Shown here piece by piece: positions 18,381 to 27,146 of a stretch of 64,000 bases of DNA. The DNA comes from Streptomyces olivochromogenes (GTDB lineage: Bacteria > Actinomycetota > Actinomycetes > Streptomycetales > Streptomycetaceae): assembly GCF_001514115.1 (NCBI RefSeq), contig NZ_KQ948454.1, positions 481,425-545,424 of the forward strand. The letters run 5' to 3'. Numbering within the stretch: the first letter of the stretch is position 1; every line of letters begins with the position of its first letter. The notes under the pieces are model-generated. The model did not search any database. It was not told the DNA's origin and worked only from the letters and a program-made list of their open reading frames with translations. A program made the translations under genes and the position numbers.

Positions 18381-18919
18381 ACTCGCGGGAGAGGCAGCAA
18401 CATCGTGATCTCGTCGCGGTCGTCGCCCGGCGCGACACGCAGTGCGTCGGGCGCCCGGCCGATCTCCTTGTAGCCGCAGGACGCGTAGAAGCGTTCCAGT
18501 CCCTGCCCGCCCCGGCAGGTGAGGCGGAGCCCCTCCAGGCCGAGCGCGCGGGCCCGGTCCTCGGCCTCGCGGAGCAGGTCGGCGCCGTAGCCGCGGCCCT
18601 GGAGGGCCGGGTCGACCATGACGGTGTACAGCCAGGCCCAGTGGCGCATGAGGGGGTGGTCGTTGTGGGCGAGGAACGCGGTGGCGGCGAGCCGGCCGTC
18701 GGCGGTGAATCCGGCGAGGAGCCGGGTGCGGCCCTCGGCCATCGCGGTGAGGTGGGCCTCGGCGCGGGGACGTATGTCGACGGCGGTCACCGGCGGCACG
18801 AAGCCGACCGCACCGCCCGCGTTGGTGACATCCGTCCAGAGGGTGAGCAACTGGTCGGGCAGGGGGCGGGGCGGCTTCGCGTCACGGGTGAACAGGGTGA
18901 AGGTCAGTGGCACGGCCAC
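18374..18919 (-). CDS. GNAT-family N-acetyltransferase
   Basis: About 181 residues with the GNAT core: TVMVDPALQGRGYGADLL holds the acetyl-CoA-binding Q/RxxGxG/A motif, preceded by a beta strand and followed by EAEDRARALG and GLERFYASCGYKE. It transfers an acetyl group from acetyl-CoA to an unidentified amine. The start is uncertain: a TTG at 18952 and GTGs at 18919 and 18913 are in frame; 18919 is used here with moderate confidence. Direct repeats overlap its 3' end. Bases 18920-19094 upstream are mostly non-coding with no clear feature. Confidence 0.8.
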   Translation of the reverse strand: MAVPLTFTLFTRDAKPPRPLPDQLLTLWTDVTNAGGAVGFVPPVTAVDIRPRAEAHLTAMAEGRTRLLAGFTADGRLAATAFLAHNDHPLMRHWAWLYTVMVDPALQGRGYGADLLREAEDRARALGLEGLRLTCRGGQGLERFYASCGYKEIGRAPDALRVAPGDDRDEITMLLPLPRVD

Positions 18920-19094
18920 CGAGCGTAGAACACCGAGGTCAGAGTGGACCAACTGCAGATGTCACCCGCCCACGCCGGGTTGAACTTCAGGAACACGACG
19001 GCGGAGTCGTCGGACGAAGCGACATGCCGGCCCCCTCCGCGAGGAGGGAACCGGCACAGGGGCCGTCACGGGCGTACGACCGGACCGCGGAGCG

Positions 19095-20258
19095 TCAGAC
19101 GCGCATCGGCTGCGGCGACTCGCGGCGCGCCGGGTCCGGGCCGTCGTACTCGCGGATGATCTCGTAGCGGGTGTTGCGCTCGACCGGCCGGAAGCCCGCG
19201 TCGCGGATCAGGTCGAGCAGGTCCTCGCGGGTCAGCTTGTTCGGCGTGCCGTAGTTGTCCGCGTCGTGCGTGATCTTGTACTCGACGACCGAGCCGTCCA
19301 TGTCGTCGGCGCCGTGCTGGAGGGCGAGCTGCGCGGTCTGCACGCCGTGCATCACCCAGAAGACCTTGACGTGCGGCACGTTGTCGAAGAGGAGACGGGA
19401 GACCGCGAAGGTCTTCAGGGCCTCGGCGCCGGTCGCCATCTGGGTGCGCGCCTGGAGCCGGTTGCGGACCTTGCCGTCCTTCATGTCCACGAAGTCGTGC
19501 TGGTAGCGCAGCGGGATGAAGACCTGGAAGCCGCCGGTCTCGTCCTGGAGCTCACGGAGCCTGAGGACGTGGTCGACGCGGTGGCGGGGCTCCTCGATGT
19601 GCCCGTACAGCATCGTGCACGGGGTCTTCAGACCCTTCTCGTGCGCGAGCCGGTGGATGCGCGACCAGTCCTCCCAGTGCGTGCGGTGGTCCACGATGTG
19701 CTGGCGGACCTCCCAGTCGAAGATCTCCGCGCCGCCACCGGTGAGGGACTCGAGGCCCGCCTCGATCAGCTCGTCGAGGATCTCCGACGCCGACAGCCCC
19801 GAGATCGTCTCGAAGTGGTGGATCTCCGTCGCCGTGAAGGCCTTCAGGGAGACGTTCGGGAGGGCCTTCTTCAGCTCGCTCAGCGACCGCGGGTAGTAGC
19901 GCCACGGCAGGTTCGGGTGCAGGCCGTTGACGATGTGCAGCTCGGTGAGGTTGTCGTTCTCCATCGCCTTGGCGAGGCGGACGGCCTCCTCGATGCGCAT
20001 CGTGTACGCGTCCTTCTCGCCCGGCTTGCGCTGGAACGAGCAGTACGCGCAGGACGCGGTGCACACGTTCGTCATGTTGAGGTGGCGGTTGACGTTGAAG
20101 TGGACGACGTCGCCGTTCTTGCGCGTGCGCACCTCGTGGGCGAGCCCACCCAGCCAGGCCAGGTCGTCCGACTCGTACAGCGCGATGCCGTCCTCGCGGG
20201 TCAGCCGCTCACCGGCTCGAACCTTCTGCTCCAGCTCGCGCTTGAGCCCGACATCCAT
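19095..20258 (-). CDS. mqnE: Aminofutalosine synthase (radical SAM)
   Basis: This 387-residue radical SAM enzyme has CxxxCxxC at C66, C70 and C73 (NVCTASCAYCSFQ), and RKPGEKDAYTM afterwards. ELHIVNGLHPNLPWRYYP is typical of MqnE. It joins 3-enolpyruvyl-benzoate and SAM-derived adenosyl to form aminofutalosine, the second step of the futalosine menaquinone route. The start ATG 20258 has a GAGGTAGAGG site. It is in the same direction as the AsnC and UbiX/UbiA/UbiD genes upstream, 86 nt after the AsnC stop. MqnC at 1.5 kb is its paralogue. Confidence 0.95.
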   Translation of the reverse strand: MDVGLKRELEQKVRAGERLTREDGIALYESDDLAWLGGLAHEVRTRKNGDVVHFNVNRHLNMTNVCTASCAYCSFQRKPGEKDAYTMRIEEAVRLAKAMENDNLTELHIVNGLHPNLPWRYYPRSLSELKKALPNVSLKAFTATEIHHFETISGLSASEILDELIEAGLESLTGGGAEIFDWEVRQHIVDHRTHWEDWSRIHRLAHEKGLKTPCTMLYGHIEEPRHRVDHVLRLRELQDETGGFQVFIPLRYQHDFVDMKDGKVRNRLQARTQMATGAEALKTFAVSRLLFDNVPHVKVFWVMHGVQTAQLALQHGADDMDGSVVEYKITHDADNYGTPNKLTREDLLDLIRDAGFRPVERNTRYEIIREYDGPDPARRESPQPMRV

Positions 20259-20344
20259 GCCTCTACCTCTTCCTCAGACAGCCTTCGCAAACCGTACTCC
20301 CCCACCCTCCGGGCGGGAGGGGCCCCCATCAGGCACGTCGTGCC

Positions 20345-20800
20345 CTAGTCCTCTTCGGGCAGCTCGCCGACCCGGTTCTCCCACTTCGTGGAGAGCACGA
20401 TCGTCGTACGGGTCCGGGAGACACCCTTCGTCCCCGAGAGCCGTCGGATGGTCTTCTCCAGCCCGTCGACATCGCTCGCCCGCACCTTGAGCATGAACGA
20501 GTCGTCGCCCGCGATGAACCAGCAGTCCTCGATCTCACCGAGGTCCCGCATCCGCCGGGCCACGTCCTCGTGGTCCGCGGCGTCGGAGAGCGAGATGCCG
20601 ATCAGGGCGGTGACGCCGAGACCGAGCGAGGCGGAGTCGACGGTGGCGCGGTAGCCGGTGATGACCCCGGCCGCCTCCAGCCGGTTGATGCGGTCGGTGA
20701 CGCTGGGTCCCGACAGACCGACGAGGCGCCCCAGCTCCGCGTAGGAGGCCCGGCCGTTCTCTCTCAGGGCCTGGATGAGCTGCCTGTCCACCGCGTCCAT
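20345..20800 (-). CDS. Lrp/AsnC-family transcriptional regulator
   Basis: This 151-residue protein has an N-terminal HTH (LIQALRENGRASYAELGRLVGLSGPSVTDRINRLEAAGVI) and a RAM ligand domain (ALIGISLSDAADHEDVARRM...FMLKVRASDVDGL). It binds DNA in response to amino acids or a small metabolite. It sits in the middle of the menaquinone genes, between UbiX and mqnE on the same strand, and might regulate them, but no operator is proven. Compared with classic Lrp it lacks no core element. Confidence 0.94.
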   Translation of the reverse strand: MDAVDRQLIQALRENGRASYAELGRLVGLSGPSVTDRINRLEAAGVITGYRATVDSASLGLGVTALIGISLSDAADHEDVARRMRDLGEIEDCWFIAGDDSFMLKVRASDVDGLEKTIRRLSGTKGVSRTRTTIVLSTKWENRVGELPEED

Positions 20801-20865
20801 GCGATCGCTAGCCTTCCGCTGAAGTGTGTGAGTCGTGGGTCGTGAGTGGTGCGATGTTGCTCAGT

Positions 20866-20895
20866 GGTGCTCGGGTCGTGCGTGCTCGGGTCGTG
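20866..20895. repeat. 15-bp tandem repeat, two copies
   Basis: GTGCTCGGGTCGTGC at 20866-20880 is repeated without change at 20881-20895, in the spacer between the UbiX-like gene and the AsnC gene. Similar G/T-rich decayed copies follow on both sides. Confidence 0.75.
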
Positions 20896-20930
20896 CGTGC
20901 TTCGCTTCACGGGTGCTCGGTCGTGGCCGC

Positions 20931-21605
20931 TCAGGTGGCTCGGGAGCCGCCGCCGAGTTCGCCCTCCCACCGGCGGTACAGCCCGTGTTCGACGCCCGCC
21001 GCGTCCAACACCCGCCCGGCGACGAAGTCCACCAGGTCCTGGATGTGGGTGGCCCCCGCGTAGAACGCCGGCGAGGCGGGCAGCACGGTGGCGCCCGCGT
21101 CGTCCAGGGAGACCAGGTGACGCAGCGTCTGCCCGCTCAACGGGGTCTCGCGGACGGCGACGACGAGCTTGCGCCCCTCCTTGAGCGTCACACTCGCCGC
21201 GCGCTGCAGCAGATCCTTCGACAGCCCCAGGGCGACTCCGGCCACGCAGGCCGTCGAGGCCGGCACGATCAGCATGCCCTTCGAGGGGTACGACCCCGAG
21301 GACGGCCCCGCCGCCAGGTCACCGGCGCTCCAGTGCCGTACGTCCTCGATGCGCACGTCGAAGGTGCCGGGCTTGCCGTCCGCGCCGCGCGCCAGCCATT
21401 CCCGCAGGTCGTCCTGCCAGTGGGCGTCGCGGAAGGGGAGGCCGGTCTCGTCGAGCAGCGTGAGCCGGGAGGCCCGCGAGACCACCAGGTCGACGCTCTC
21501 CCCCGCCGCCAGGAGCGCCCGCAGCACGGAGGCGGCGTAGGGCGTACCGGAGGCACCCGACACCCCCACGATCCAAGGCCGGCGCTGCGTCTGTCCTGGC
21601 TTCAT
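20931..21605 (-). CDS. ubiX: UbiX-like flavin prenyltransferase of menaquinone synthesis
   Basis: About 224 residues from ATG 21605 (an earlier in-frame start adds an unrelated stretch). WIVGVSGASGTPYAASVL is the UbiX/Pad1 FMN motif, and PASTACVAGVALGLSKDLLQRAA and VVAVRETPLS follow the family. UbiX makes prenylated FMN for UbiD decarboxylases. It follows the UbiA gene by 31 nt, completing a UbiD-UbiA-UbiX run, so it most likely supplies prFMN to the menaquinone decarboxylase. Known literature names such genes mqnM. Confidence 0.92.
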   Translation of the reverse strand: MKPGQTQRRPWIVGVSGASGTPYAASVLRALLAAGESVDLVVSRASRLTLLDETGLPFRDAHWQDDLREWLARGADGKPGTFDVRIEDVRHWSAGDLAAGPSSGSYPSKGMLIVPASTACVAGVALGLSKDLLQRAASVTLKEGRKLVVAVRETPLSGQTLRHLVSLDDAGATVLPASPAFYAGATHIQDLVDFVAGRVLDAAGVEHGLYRRWEGELGGGSRAT

Positions 21606-21636
21606 GATGTCGAGGGTATCCGGCGGCTGTCGGGAT

Positions 21637-22542
21637 TCAGACCGTGAGCCCGCGGACCAGCAGATCGAGCAGGGCACACACGAACAGGGCGATGCCGATG
21701 AATCCGTTGACTTGGAAGAACGCGCGGTTCAGACGGGACAGATCGTGCGGCTTCACGATGGAGTGCTCGTAGAGGAACGCGCCCGCGACGATCAGCAGGC
21801 CGAACCAGAAGAAGGCGCCCGCGTCGGTGGCGACGGCGTACCAGGCGAACAGGGCGGTGGTGACGGCGTGGCAGCCGCGCGCGCCCCAGATCGCGGCGGG
21901 GATACCGAAGCGCGCCGGTACCGACATGACCCCGATCTCGCGGTCCGTGTCGACGTCCTGGCAGGCGTAGATCAGGTCGAAGCCGCCGATCCAGATCCCG
22001 ACCGCGAGCCCCAGGATGACGGCGTCCCACGACCACTCGCCGGAGATCGCCAGCCAGCCGCCGATCGGGCCCATCGCCTGGGCCAGACCCAGGATGGCCT
22101 GCGGGAAGTTCGTGAACCGCTTGCCGTACGGGTACACCACCATCGGGATCACCGCGATGGGGGCGAGGGCCAGGCACAGGGGGTTCAGGAGGGCCGCGGC
22201 GCCCAGGAAGAAGACCAGCGCGACCAGCGCGCCCGTCCACGCGTGCTTCACGCTCATCGCGCCGGTGACCAGCTCACGGTGGGCCGTGCGCGGGTTGCGG
22301 GCGTCGATCTCGCGGTCGATGATCCGGTTCGCCGCCATCGCGAACGTGCGCAGCCCGACCATCGCGATCGTGACGAGCAGCAGCCTGCCCCAGTGGATGT
22401 TCTTGTCCCACTCGAACATCGCGGTCAGCGCGGCGATGTAGGCGAAGGGCAGCGCGAAGACGGAGTGCTCGATCATGACGAGCCGGAGGAAGGCCTTGGT
22501 GCGCCCCGGCTGCTGCGGGAGCGCGGCGGATGCGCTGGTCAC
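21637..22542 (-). CDS. mqnP: Menaquinone prenyltransferase (UbiA family)
   Basis: About 301 residues from GTG 22542; a longer open frame upstream runs into the UbiD gene and is not coding. It is a multi-pass membrane protein with the UbiA Asp motif NRIIDREIDARNPRTAHR and the second motif YACQDVDTDREIGV. It attaches the polyprenyl chain to the naphthalenoid or benzenoid precursor of menaquinone. It lies between the UbiD and UbiX genes, as in the known S. coelicolor futalosine cluster. Tandem 15-bp repeats fill the 61-bp spacer before it. Confidence 0.93.
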   Translation of the reverse strand: MTSASAALPQQPGRTKAFLRLVMIEHSVFALPFAYIAALTAMFEWDKNIHWGRLLLVTIAMVGLRTFAMAANRIIDREIDARNPRTAHRELVTGAMSVKHAWTGALVALVFFLGAAALLNPLCLALAPIAVIPMVVYPYGKRFTNFPQAILGLAQAMGPIGGWLAISGEWSWDAVILGLAVGIWIGGFDLIYACQDVDTDREIGVMSVPARFGIPAAIWGARGCHAVTTALFAWYAVATDAGAFFWFGLLIVAGAFLYEHSIVKPHDLSRLNRAFFQVNGFIGIALFVCALLDLLVRGLTV

Positions 22543-22555
22543 CGGCCGGCCGCCC

Positions 22556-22600
22556 GTCCGCTGTCGATCCGTCCGCCGTCGATCCGTCCGCTGTCGATGG
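22556..22600. repeat. 15-bp tandem repeat, three copies
   Basis: Units at 22556-22570, 22571-22585 and 22586-22600 read GTCCGCTGTCGATCC with one or two changes. They lie between the UbiD stop and the mqnP start and might change spacing or translation of mqnP. Confidence 0.85.
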
Positions 22601-22603
22601 ACC

Positions 22604-24061
22604 TCACAGGCCGTACTCCTTCCAGCGGCGGTCGACCGTCGCCGCCGTCTCCGGGTCGGAGAGAACCATTTCCGGCCATCCCCCGTCCCTGGTGTAGCCC
22701 TCCTCGGGCCACTTCCTCGTCGCGTCGATGCCCGCCTTGCCGCCCCAGAACTGCTGGTAGGAGGCGTGGTCGAGATGATCGACGGGGCCTTCGACAACGG
22801 TGAGGTCGCGGCCGTAGTCGGTGTTGCCGAGGGCCCGCCACGCGACCTCGTGCAGATCGTGGACGTCACAGTCCGAGTCCACGACCACGATGAGCTTGGT
22901 GAGGGACATCATGTGCGCCCCCCAGACGGCGTGCATCACCTTTTGGGCGTGCTTGGGGTACTTCTTGTCGATCGCGACGATCGCGCAGTTGTGGAAACCG
23001 CCGGCCTCGGGGAGGTGGTAGTCCACGATGTCCGGCACGATGATCTTCAGCAGGGGGAGGAAGAAGCGCTCGGTCGCCCGCCCGAGGGGACCATCCTCCG
23101 TCGGGGGCCGCCCCACGACGATCGACTGGAGCAGCGGCCGCTTGCGCATGGTGACGCAGTCGATGGTCAGCGCCGGGAAGGGCTCCTGGGGCGTGTAGAA
23201 CCCGGTGTGGTCGCCGAAGGGCCCCTCCGGGAGCATCTCCCCCGGCTCCAGCCACCCTTCGAGCACGACCTCCGCGTTCGCGGGCACCTGCAGCGGGACG
23301 GTCTTGCAGTCCACCATCTCGATCCGCTTGCCCTGGATGAACCCGGCGAAGAGGTACTCGTCGATGTCACCGGGCAGGGGGGCGGTGGAGGCGTATGTCA
23401 CGGCGGGGGGGCACCCGAAGGCGATCGCGACCGGCAGTCGCTCTCCCCTCCTCGCCGCCACCTGGTAGTGGTTGCGGCTGTCCTTGTGGATCTGCCAGTG
23501 CATGCCGATGGTGCGCTTGTCGTGGCGCTGGAGGCGGTAGAGCCCGAGGTTGCGGATTCCGCTCTCCGGGTCCTTGGTGTGGGTGAGCCCGAGGTTGAAG
23601 AAGGAGCCGCCGTCCTGGGGCCAGGTGAAGAGTGCGGGGAGGGCGTCCAGGTCGACGTCCTCACCGTGCAGCACGACCTCCTGCACGGGCGCGTTGTCGG
23701 ACTTCACCTTCTTCGGCGGTACGTGGGTCATCGCGCCGAGCTTGCCGAAGGCCTCGCGTACGCCGACGAAGCCGTGCGGGAGTTCGGGCCTGAGCAGGCC
23801 GCCGATCTTCTCGCTGATCTCGCCGTACGACTTCAGGCCGAGGGCCTTCAGCAGCCGCCGGTCGGTGCCGAAGACATTCATGGCGAGCGGCATGGCGGAG
23901 CCGCGCACGTTCTCGAAGAGCAGCGCCGGGCCACCCGCCTTCTGCACCCGGTCGACGATCTCCCCGACCTCCAGATACGGGTCCACCTCGGCCTTGATGC
24001 GCTTGAGGTCGCCCTCGCGCTCCAGCGCCCTCAGCAGGGATCGAAGATCGTCGTAAGCCAT
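22604..24061 (-). CDS. mqnL: UbiD-like menaquinone biosynthesis decarboxylase
   Basis: This 485-residue UbiD-family protein has the N-terminal AYDDLRSLLRALEREGDLKRI, ALLFENVRGSAMPLAMNVFG, and the acidic/Arg catalytic region VVLEGWLEPGEMLPEGPFGDHTGFY (Glu and Arg around E-x-P-GPFGDHTG). UbiD enzymes need prFMN to decarboxylate aromatic acids. It is the first gene of a run with mqnP and UbiX and is transcribed from a repeat-rich 546-bp spacer. In the futalosine route it removes the ring carboxyl after or before prenylation. The order was not tested here. Confidence 0.93.
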   Translation of the reverse strand: MAYDDLRSLLRALEREGDLKRIKAEVDPYLEVGEIVDRVQKAGGPALLFENVRGSAMPLAMNVFGTDRRLLKALGLKSYGEISEKIGGLLRPELPHGFVGVREAFGKLGAMTHVPPKKVKSDNAPVQEVVLHGEDVDLDALPALFTWPQDGGSFFNLGLTHTKDPESGIRNLGLYRLQRHDKRTIGMHWQIHKDSRNHYQVAARRGERLPVAIAFGCPPAVTYASTAPLPGDIDEYLFAGFIQGKRIEMVDCKTVPLQVPANAEVVLEGWLEPGEMLPEGPFGDHTGFYTPQEPFPALTIDCVTMRKRPLLQSIVVGRPPTEDGPLGRATERFFLPLLKIIVPDIVDYHLPEAGGFHNCAIVAIDKKYPKHAQKVMHAVWGAHMMSLTKLIVVVDSDCDVHDLHEVAWRALGNTDYGRDLTVVEGPVDHLDHASYQQFWGGKAGIDATRKWPEEGYTRDGGWPEMVLSDPETAATVDRRWKEYGL

Positions 24062-24243
24062 GCGTCCAAGTATCGCTGAGGCCCACCCGACACCGACGTG
24101 CGCCCCACCGCCACGGCCAGGCCCACCCCTCTCGCCCCCGCCGCCCCTACCCGTCCCATCCCCGGGGGCTGCCGCCCCCGGACCCCCGCTTCGGCCTGAA
24201 CGGCCTCGTCCTCAAACGCCGGACGGGCTGAAGAGTGCGGACC

Positions 24244-24308
24244 GGGGTGGGTGGGTGGACGGGGGTGGGTGGGTGGACGGGGTGGGTGGGTGGACGGGGT
24301 GGGTGGGG
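24244..24308 (+). repeat. G-rich tandem repeat, candidate G-quadruplex array
   Basis: About four units of 17-18 bp read GGGGTGGGTGGGTGGAC. They give twelve G-runs of three or more with one-base T loops or short TGGAC loops, which is among the best-known G-quadruplex-forming patterns. The G strand is the plus strand. Confidence 0.85.
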
Positions 24309-24357
24309 CATCGGCCTCCGGCCTCGTCCTCGAACGCCGGGCGATCCGAAGCTTTTA

Positions 24358-24391
24358 GGGGCGCGGGGAACTGCGCGACCAGCCCCCACCG
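24358..24391 (-). repeat. Dispersed intergenic repeat, copy 2
   Basis: The minus strand reads GGCTGGTCGCGCAGTTCCCC, identical in core to the copies at 977, 24420 and 38439. It lies 43 bp upstream of copy 3. Confidence 0.85.
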
Positions 24392-24419
24392 GCCCGCGGC
24401 CGACAAACCCCGAGGGGCA

Positions 24420-24463
24420 GCGCCCCTTCAGGGGCGCGGGGAACTGCGCGACCAGCCCCCGCC
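24420..24463 (-). repeat. Dispersed intergenic repeat, copy 3, with hairpin
   Basis: Same core on the minus strand, plus a perfect 7-bp hairpin GCGCCCC / GGGGCGC (24420-24426, 24431-24437) with a 4-nt loop. It lies in the promoter spacer of the PLDc_N gene. Confidence 0.85.
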
Positions 24464-24607
24464 CACCCGCAGCCGACGAACCCACCCGGGGGCCGGGGCG
24501 GTGGGGGCGGGGAAAGTGTCATACCCCCGTTGAAGTCAGCCGCTACCCTGTGCCCGTCACCGGGGCCCGCACCGCCCCGCCACCGTCCACTGGGGGACCG
24601 TTCCGCC

Positions 24608-25015
24608 ATGCTCAGGTATCTGCCGTTCCTGCTGGTCCTGGCGCTGTGGATCTACGCGTTCATCGACTGCCTGAACACGCCGGAGGAAGAGGTCCGCGGC
24701 CTGCCCAAGGTGGTGTGGGTGATCGTCATCCTGCTCTTCGGAGAAGTCCTCGTCGGCCCGGTCGCCTGGCTCGTCGCGGGCAAGGTCGGCCGGGGCCCGA
24801 CCCGAGGCGTCACGCCCTCCGAGTGGCACCGCGACCAGCGCCCGCAGTACGTCGCCCCCGACGACAACCCCGAGTTCCTGAACTCCCTCAGCGCGGAGCC
24901 CGCCCCCTCCAAGAACGTCAAGGACGAGGCACTCCTGAAGGACTGGGAGGCCGACCTGCGCCGCCGTGAGGAGGAGCTGCGCCGGCGCGAGGCCGGCGAG
25001 GAGTCCGAGAGCTGA
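24608..25015 (+). CDS. PLDc_N-type small membrane protein
   Basis: This 135-residue protein has two transmembrane helices (YLPFLLVLALWIYAFIDCL and VWVIVILLFGEVLVGPVAWL) followed by a charged cytoplasmic tail with a coiled-coil-like stretch (EADLRRREEELRRRE). The layout matches the PLDc_N domain family, named for the N-termini of some phospholipase D-like proteins but often alone and of unknown function. The start ATG 24608 is preferred over upstream in-frame codons. The next gene begins 89 nt later in the same direction. Confidence 0.82.
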   Translation: MLRYLPFLLVLALWIYAFIDCLNTPEEEVRGLPKVVWVIVILLFGEVLVGPVAWLVAGKVGRGPTRGVTPSEWHRDQRPQYVAPDDNPEFLNSLSAEPAPSKNVKDEALLKDWEADLRRREEELRRREAGEESES

Positions 25016-25104
25016 CGCCCGTACAAGGTGTACGCCGACGAGCCTCCCGGAACGGACAGTGCGCCTCTGTCCGGGGGTGACGGGGCCCCGGACACTTACG
25101 GTGC

Positions 25105-26496
25105 ATGACGACCGCTCCCGCCGGCACCACCGCACCGATCACGCCCGAGTACGGCGACCGAGTCATCGCCGTCGAGACGGCGGGCTCGGAACCGATCCCC
25201 GACGCCGAACGCCACGGCAGCCCGCTCCAGTTGCTGTGGACCTGGGCCTCCCCGAACATCGAGTTCGCGACCGTGTACATCGGCGTGATCTCGGTCCTCT
25301 TCTTCGGGCTGAACTTCTGGCAGGCGGCCGCGGCACTGCTGCTGGGCACGGCGCTGGGCGCGCTGACGCAAGGCGTCCTGTCCCTCGACGGACCCCGGTT
25401 CGGCGTCCCGCAGATGGTGATCGGCCGCCTCTCCTTCGGCTACCGGGGCAATCTGCTGCCGGCCGGGGTGAACGCCCTGGTGGCGGGCGTGGGCTGGTTC
25501 GCCGTGAACAGCGTGAGCGCCGCGTTCGCGCTGAACACGCTGACAGGCCTGCGCCCTCTGCCCTCCCTGCTGCTGGTGGTGGCGGTCGAGATCGTGATCG
25601 GCTTCATCGGCCACAACTTCGTGCACGCCTTCGAGAAGTACGCGTTCCCGGCGCTGGCGGTGGTGTTCCTGGTGGCGGGCGTGTGGACGTTCGACCACGC
25701 GGACCTGGGCACCTCGGGCGGGGGCGGCGGCATCGGCGGCTTCCTGCTGGCGTTCAGCACGGCGTGGGGATACGCGGCGGGCTGGAACCCGTACGCCACG
25801 GACTACTCGCGCTACCTCCCCCGTACGGCGAACAGGTTCAGGACCGCCCTCTACCCGGCCGTCGGACTCTTCCTCTCCGTCGCGGTCGTCTCCCTCATCG
25901 GTGCGGCGTCGGCGACGATCGCGGCTCCCGACAGCGCGACCCCGACGGCCGCCTTCACCGGTCATCTCCCGTCCTGGCTCGGCGACCTGGTGCTGCTGTC
26001 CATCATCCTGGGCGGCATCTCGGCGAACGCGCTGAACGTCTACTCCTCCGCCATGTCCATCACCTCGCTCGGCCTGCGGCTGCCGGCCTGGCTGGGGCGC
26101 GGCGCGCTGGTGGTGCTCTCGGGCGTGGCGGGTACGGCGGCGGCTTGGGCGTCGCTGTCGGATGCCGGGCATGCGTACGAGGCGTTCCTGCTGGTCATCG
26201 CGTACTGGATCGGACCGTGGCTGGGAGTGGTGCTGGTGGAGCGGTGGCTGCGGACCCGTACGCCGGACGACGAGCCGGCCCGGCGTCTGGGCGACCGCGC
26301 GTTCAGCAACTGGCCGGGGATCACCGCCCTGTTGGTCGGCGTGGCGGTCTCGGTCCCGCTCTTCTCCAACCAGGAGAAGTACGTGGGCTGGGTGCCGAAG
26401 CACTGGGCGTCCTTCGGCGACATCACCTGCCTGGTGGGCTTCGCGGTGAGCGCGGCGCTGTACGCGCTGCTGCGGCGGGCGCCCCGCACGGGCTGA
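25105..26496 (+). CDS. NCS1-family nucleobase:cation symporter
   Basis: This 463-residue protein has about 12 transmembrane helices. The N-terminal IPDAERHGSPLQLLWTWASPNIEFATVYIG and GPRFGVPQMVIGRLSFGYRGNLLP, and the later WGYAAGWNPYATDYSRYLP, match purine-cytosine permeases (CodB/Fcy2). It probably imports cytosine, purines, allantoin or related compounds with a cation. It is convergent with the next, minus-strand, gene (stop codons 4 bp apart). A purine/pyrimidine-metabolism locus lies nearby at 31.8-34.6 kb, but co-regulation is not shown. Confidence 0.9.
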   Translation: MTTAPAGTTAPITPEYGDRVIAVETAGSEPIPDAERHGSPLQLLWTWASPNIEFATVYIGVISVLFFGLNFWQAAAALLLGTALGALTQGVLSLDGPRFGVPQMVIGRLSFGYRGNLLPAGVNALVAGVGWFAVNSVSAAFALNTLTGLRPLPSLLLVVAVEIVIGFIGHNFVHAFEKYAFPALAVVFLVAGVWTFDHADLGTSGGGGGIGGFLLAFSTAWGYAAGWNPYATDYSRYLPRTANRFRTALYPAVGLFLSVAVVSLIGAASATIAAPDSATPTAAFTGHLPSWLGDLVLLSIILGGISANALNVYSSAMSITSLGLRLPAWLGRGALVVLSGVAGTAAAWASLSDAGHAYEAFLLVIAYWIGPWLGVVLVERWLRTRTPDDEPARRLGDRAFSNWPGITALLVGVAVSVPLFSNQEKYVGWVPKHWASFGDITCLVGFAVSAALYALLRRAPRTG

Positions 26497-26500
26497 GCGG

Positions 26501-27115
26501 TCAGCCGGTGGTGCTCAGCAGCGAGGCCTGTTCGGCGTACCCCACCTCGATGTGCCGTGCGCCGAAGGCCTTCTTGAGGAGGGGCGCGGCGGTGATGGGG
26601 TCGTCGACGCCCACGAGCACGAACCCGGCCTCGTCCACGCCGACTTCGCGCAGGTCGAAGGTGCCGTTCCAGCGGTTCATGTCCTCGGCGATCCGGTCGG
26701 CGAGGGCCTCCAGGTCGGTCCGGTTGGCATCGGTGTCGTGCAGCCGCACCGTGACGCCCTTCTCGGCGGCGCCGCAGAGGTCGGCGTCGAAGGAGGCGGA
26801 CGGCATGCGGTACACGTCCATGGCCCGGTCCTCCTCGTCGACCGACATGCCCGTGTAGACGGCGGCGTAGCGGGCGGACTCCGCCATCCTGTCCACGTGG
26901 GCCAGGGTGCGGTCCAGCGGGGTGAAGTCGTCGGCTCCGCGGGCGGGAAGGCTCCTGGCCGGCCGTGTTCCGACGCAGGTGGCGGTGACGGGCGCGGCAT
27001 GCGCGGGCTCGGCCTGCGCGACGGCGCTCGATCCCTGGAGCAGCGCTCCCAGCAGCACGACGGCACCGGTCACGGTGGCACCGGTGGCCCCCCGACCCCT
27101 CACACGCTTCTTCAT
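26501..27115 (-). CDS. Secreted protein of unknown function
   Basis: About 204 residues from ATG 27115; a longer frame upstream overlaps the ArsR gene and is not coding. KKRVRGRGATGATVTGAVVL then AAPVTATC indicates a signal peptide. The rest is a soluble domain (FTPLDRTLAHVDRMAESARYAAVYTGMSVDEED..., GVDEAGFVLVGVD) that I do not recognise. It has two Cys that could pair. It lies downstream of the ArsR gene on the same strand, 31 nt away, so it may be controlled by it. No enzyme motif is visible. Confidence 0.7.
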   Translation of the reverse strand: MKKRVRGRGATGATVTGAVVLLGALLQGSSAVAQAEPAHAAPVTATCVGTRPARSLPARGADDFTPLDRTLAHVDRMAESARYAAVYTGMSVDEEDRAMDVYRMPSASFDADLCGAAEKGVTVRLHDTDANRTDLEALADRIAEDMNRWNGTFDLREVGVDEAGFVLVGVDDPITAAPLLKKAFGARHIEVGYAEQASLLSTTG

Positions 27116-27146
27116 GCCCCTTCGACGCGGGAGGCGGCGAATCGGT

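Larger units (their letters stand above)
24062..24607. other. Gene-free, repeat-rich divergent spacer
   Basis: These 546 bp separate the UbiD gene from the PLDc_N gene. They hold no credible gene. They do hold the common Streptomyces GTCCTC-AACGCCGG repeat at about 24206-24231 and a variant at 24325-24350, a 17-18 bp G-rich array at 24244-24308, and two copies of the hairpin repeat (24358 and 24420). Promoters for both flanking genes must lie here, but no clear -10/-35 pair stood out. Confidence 0.7.

Noticed and set aside
22543..22869. N-terminal extension of mqnP
   Set aside because: The in-frame stretch lies within the UbiD gene and is Arg/Ser-rich; GTG 22542 gives the normal UbiA length and start.
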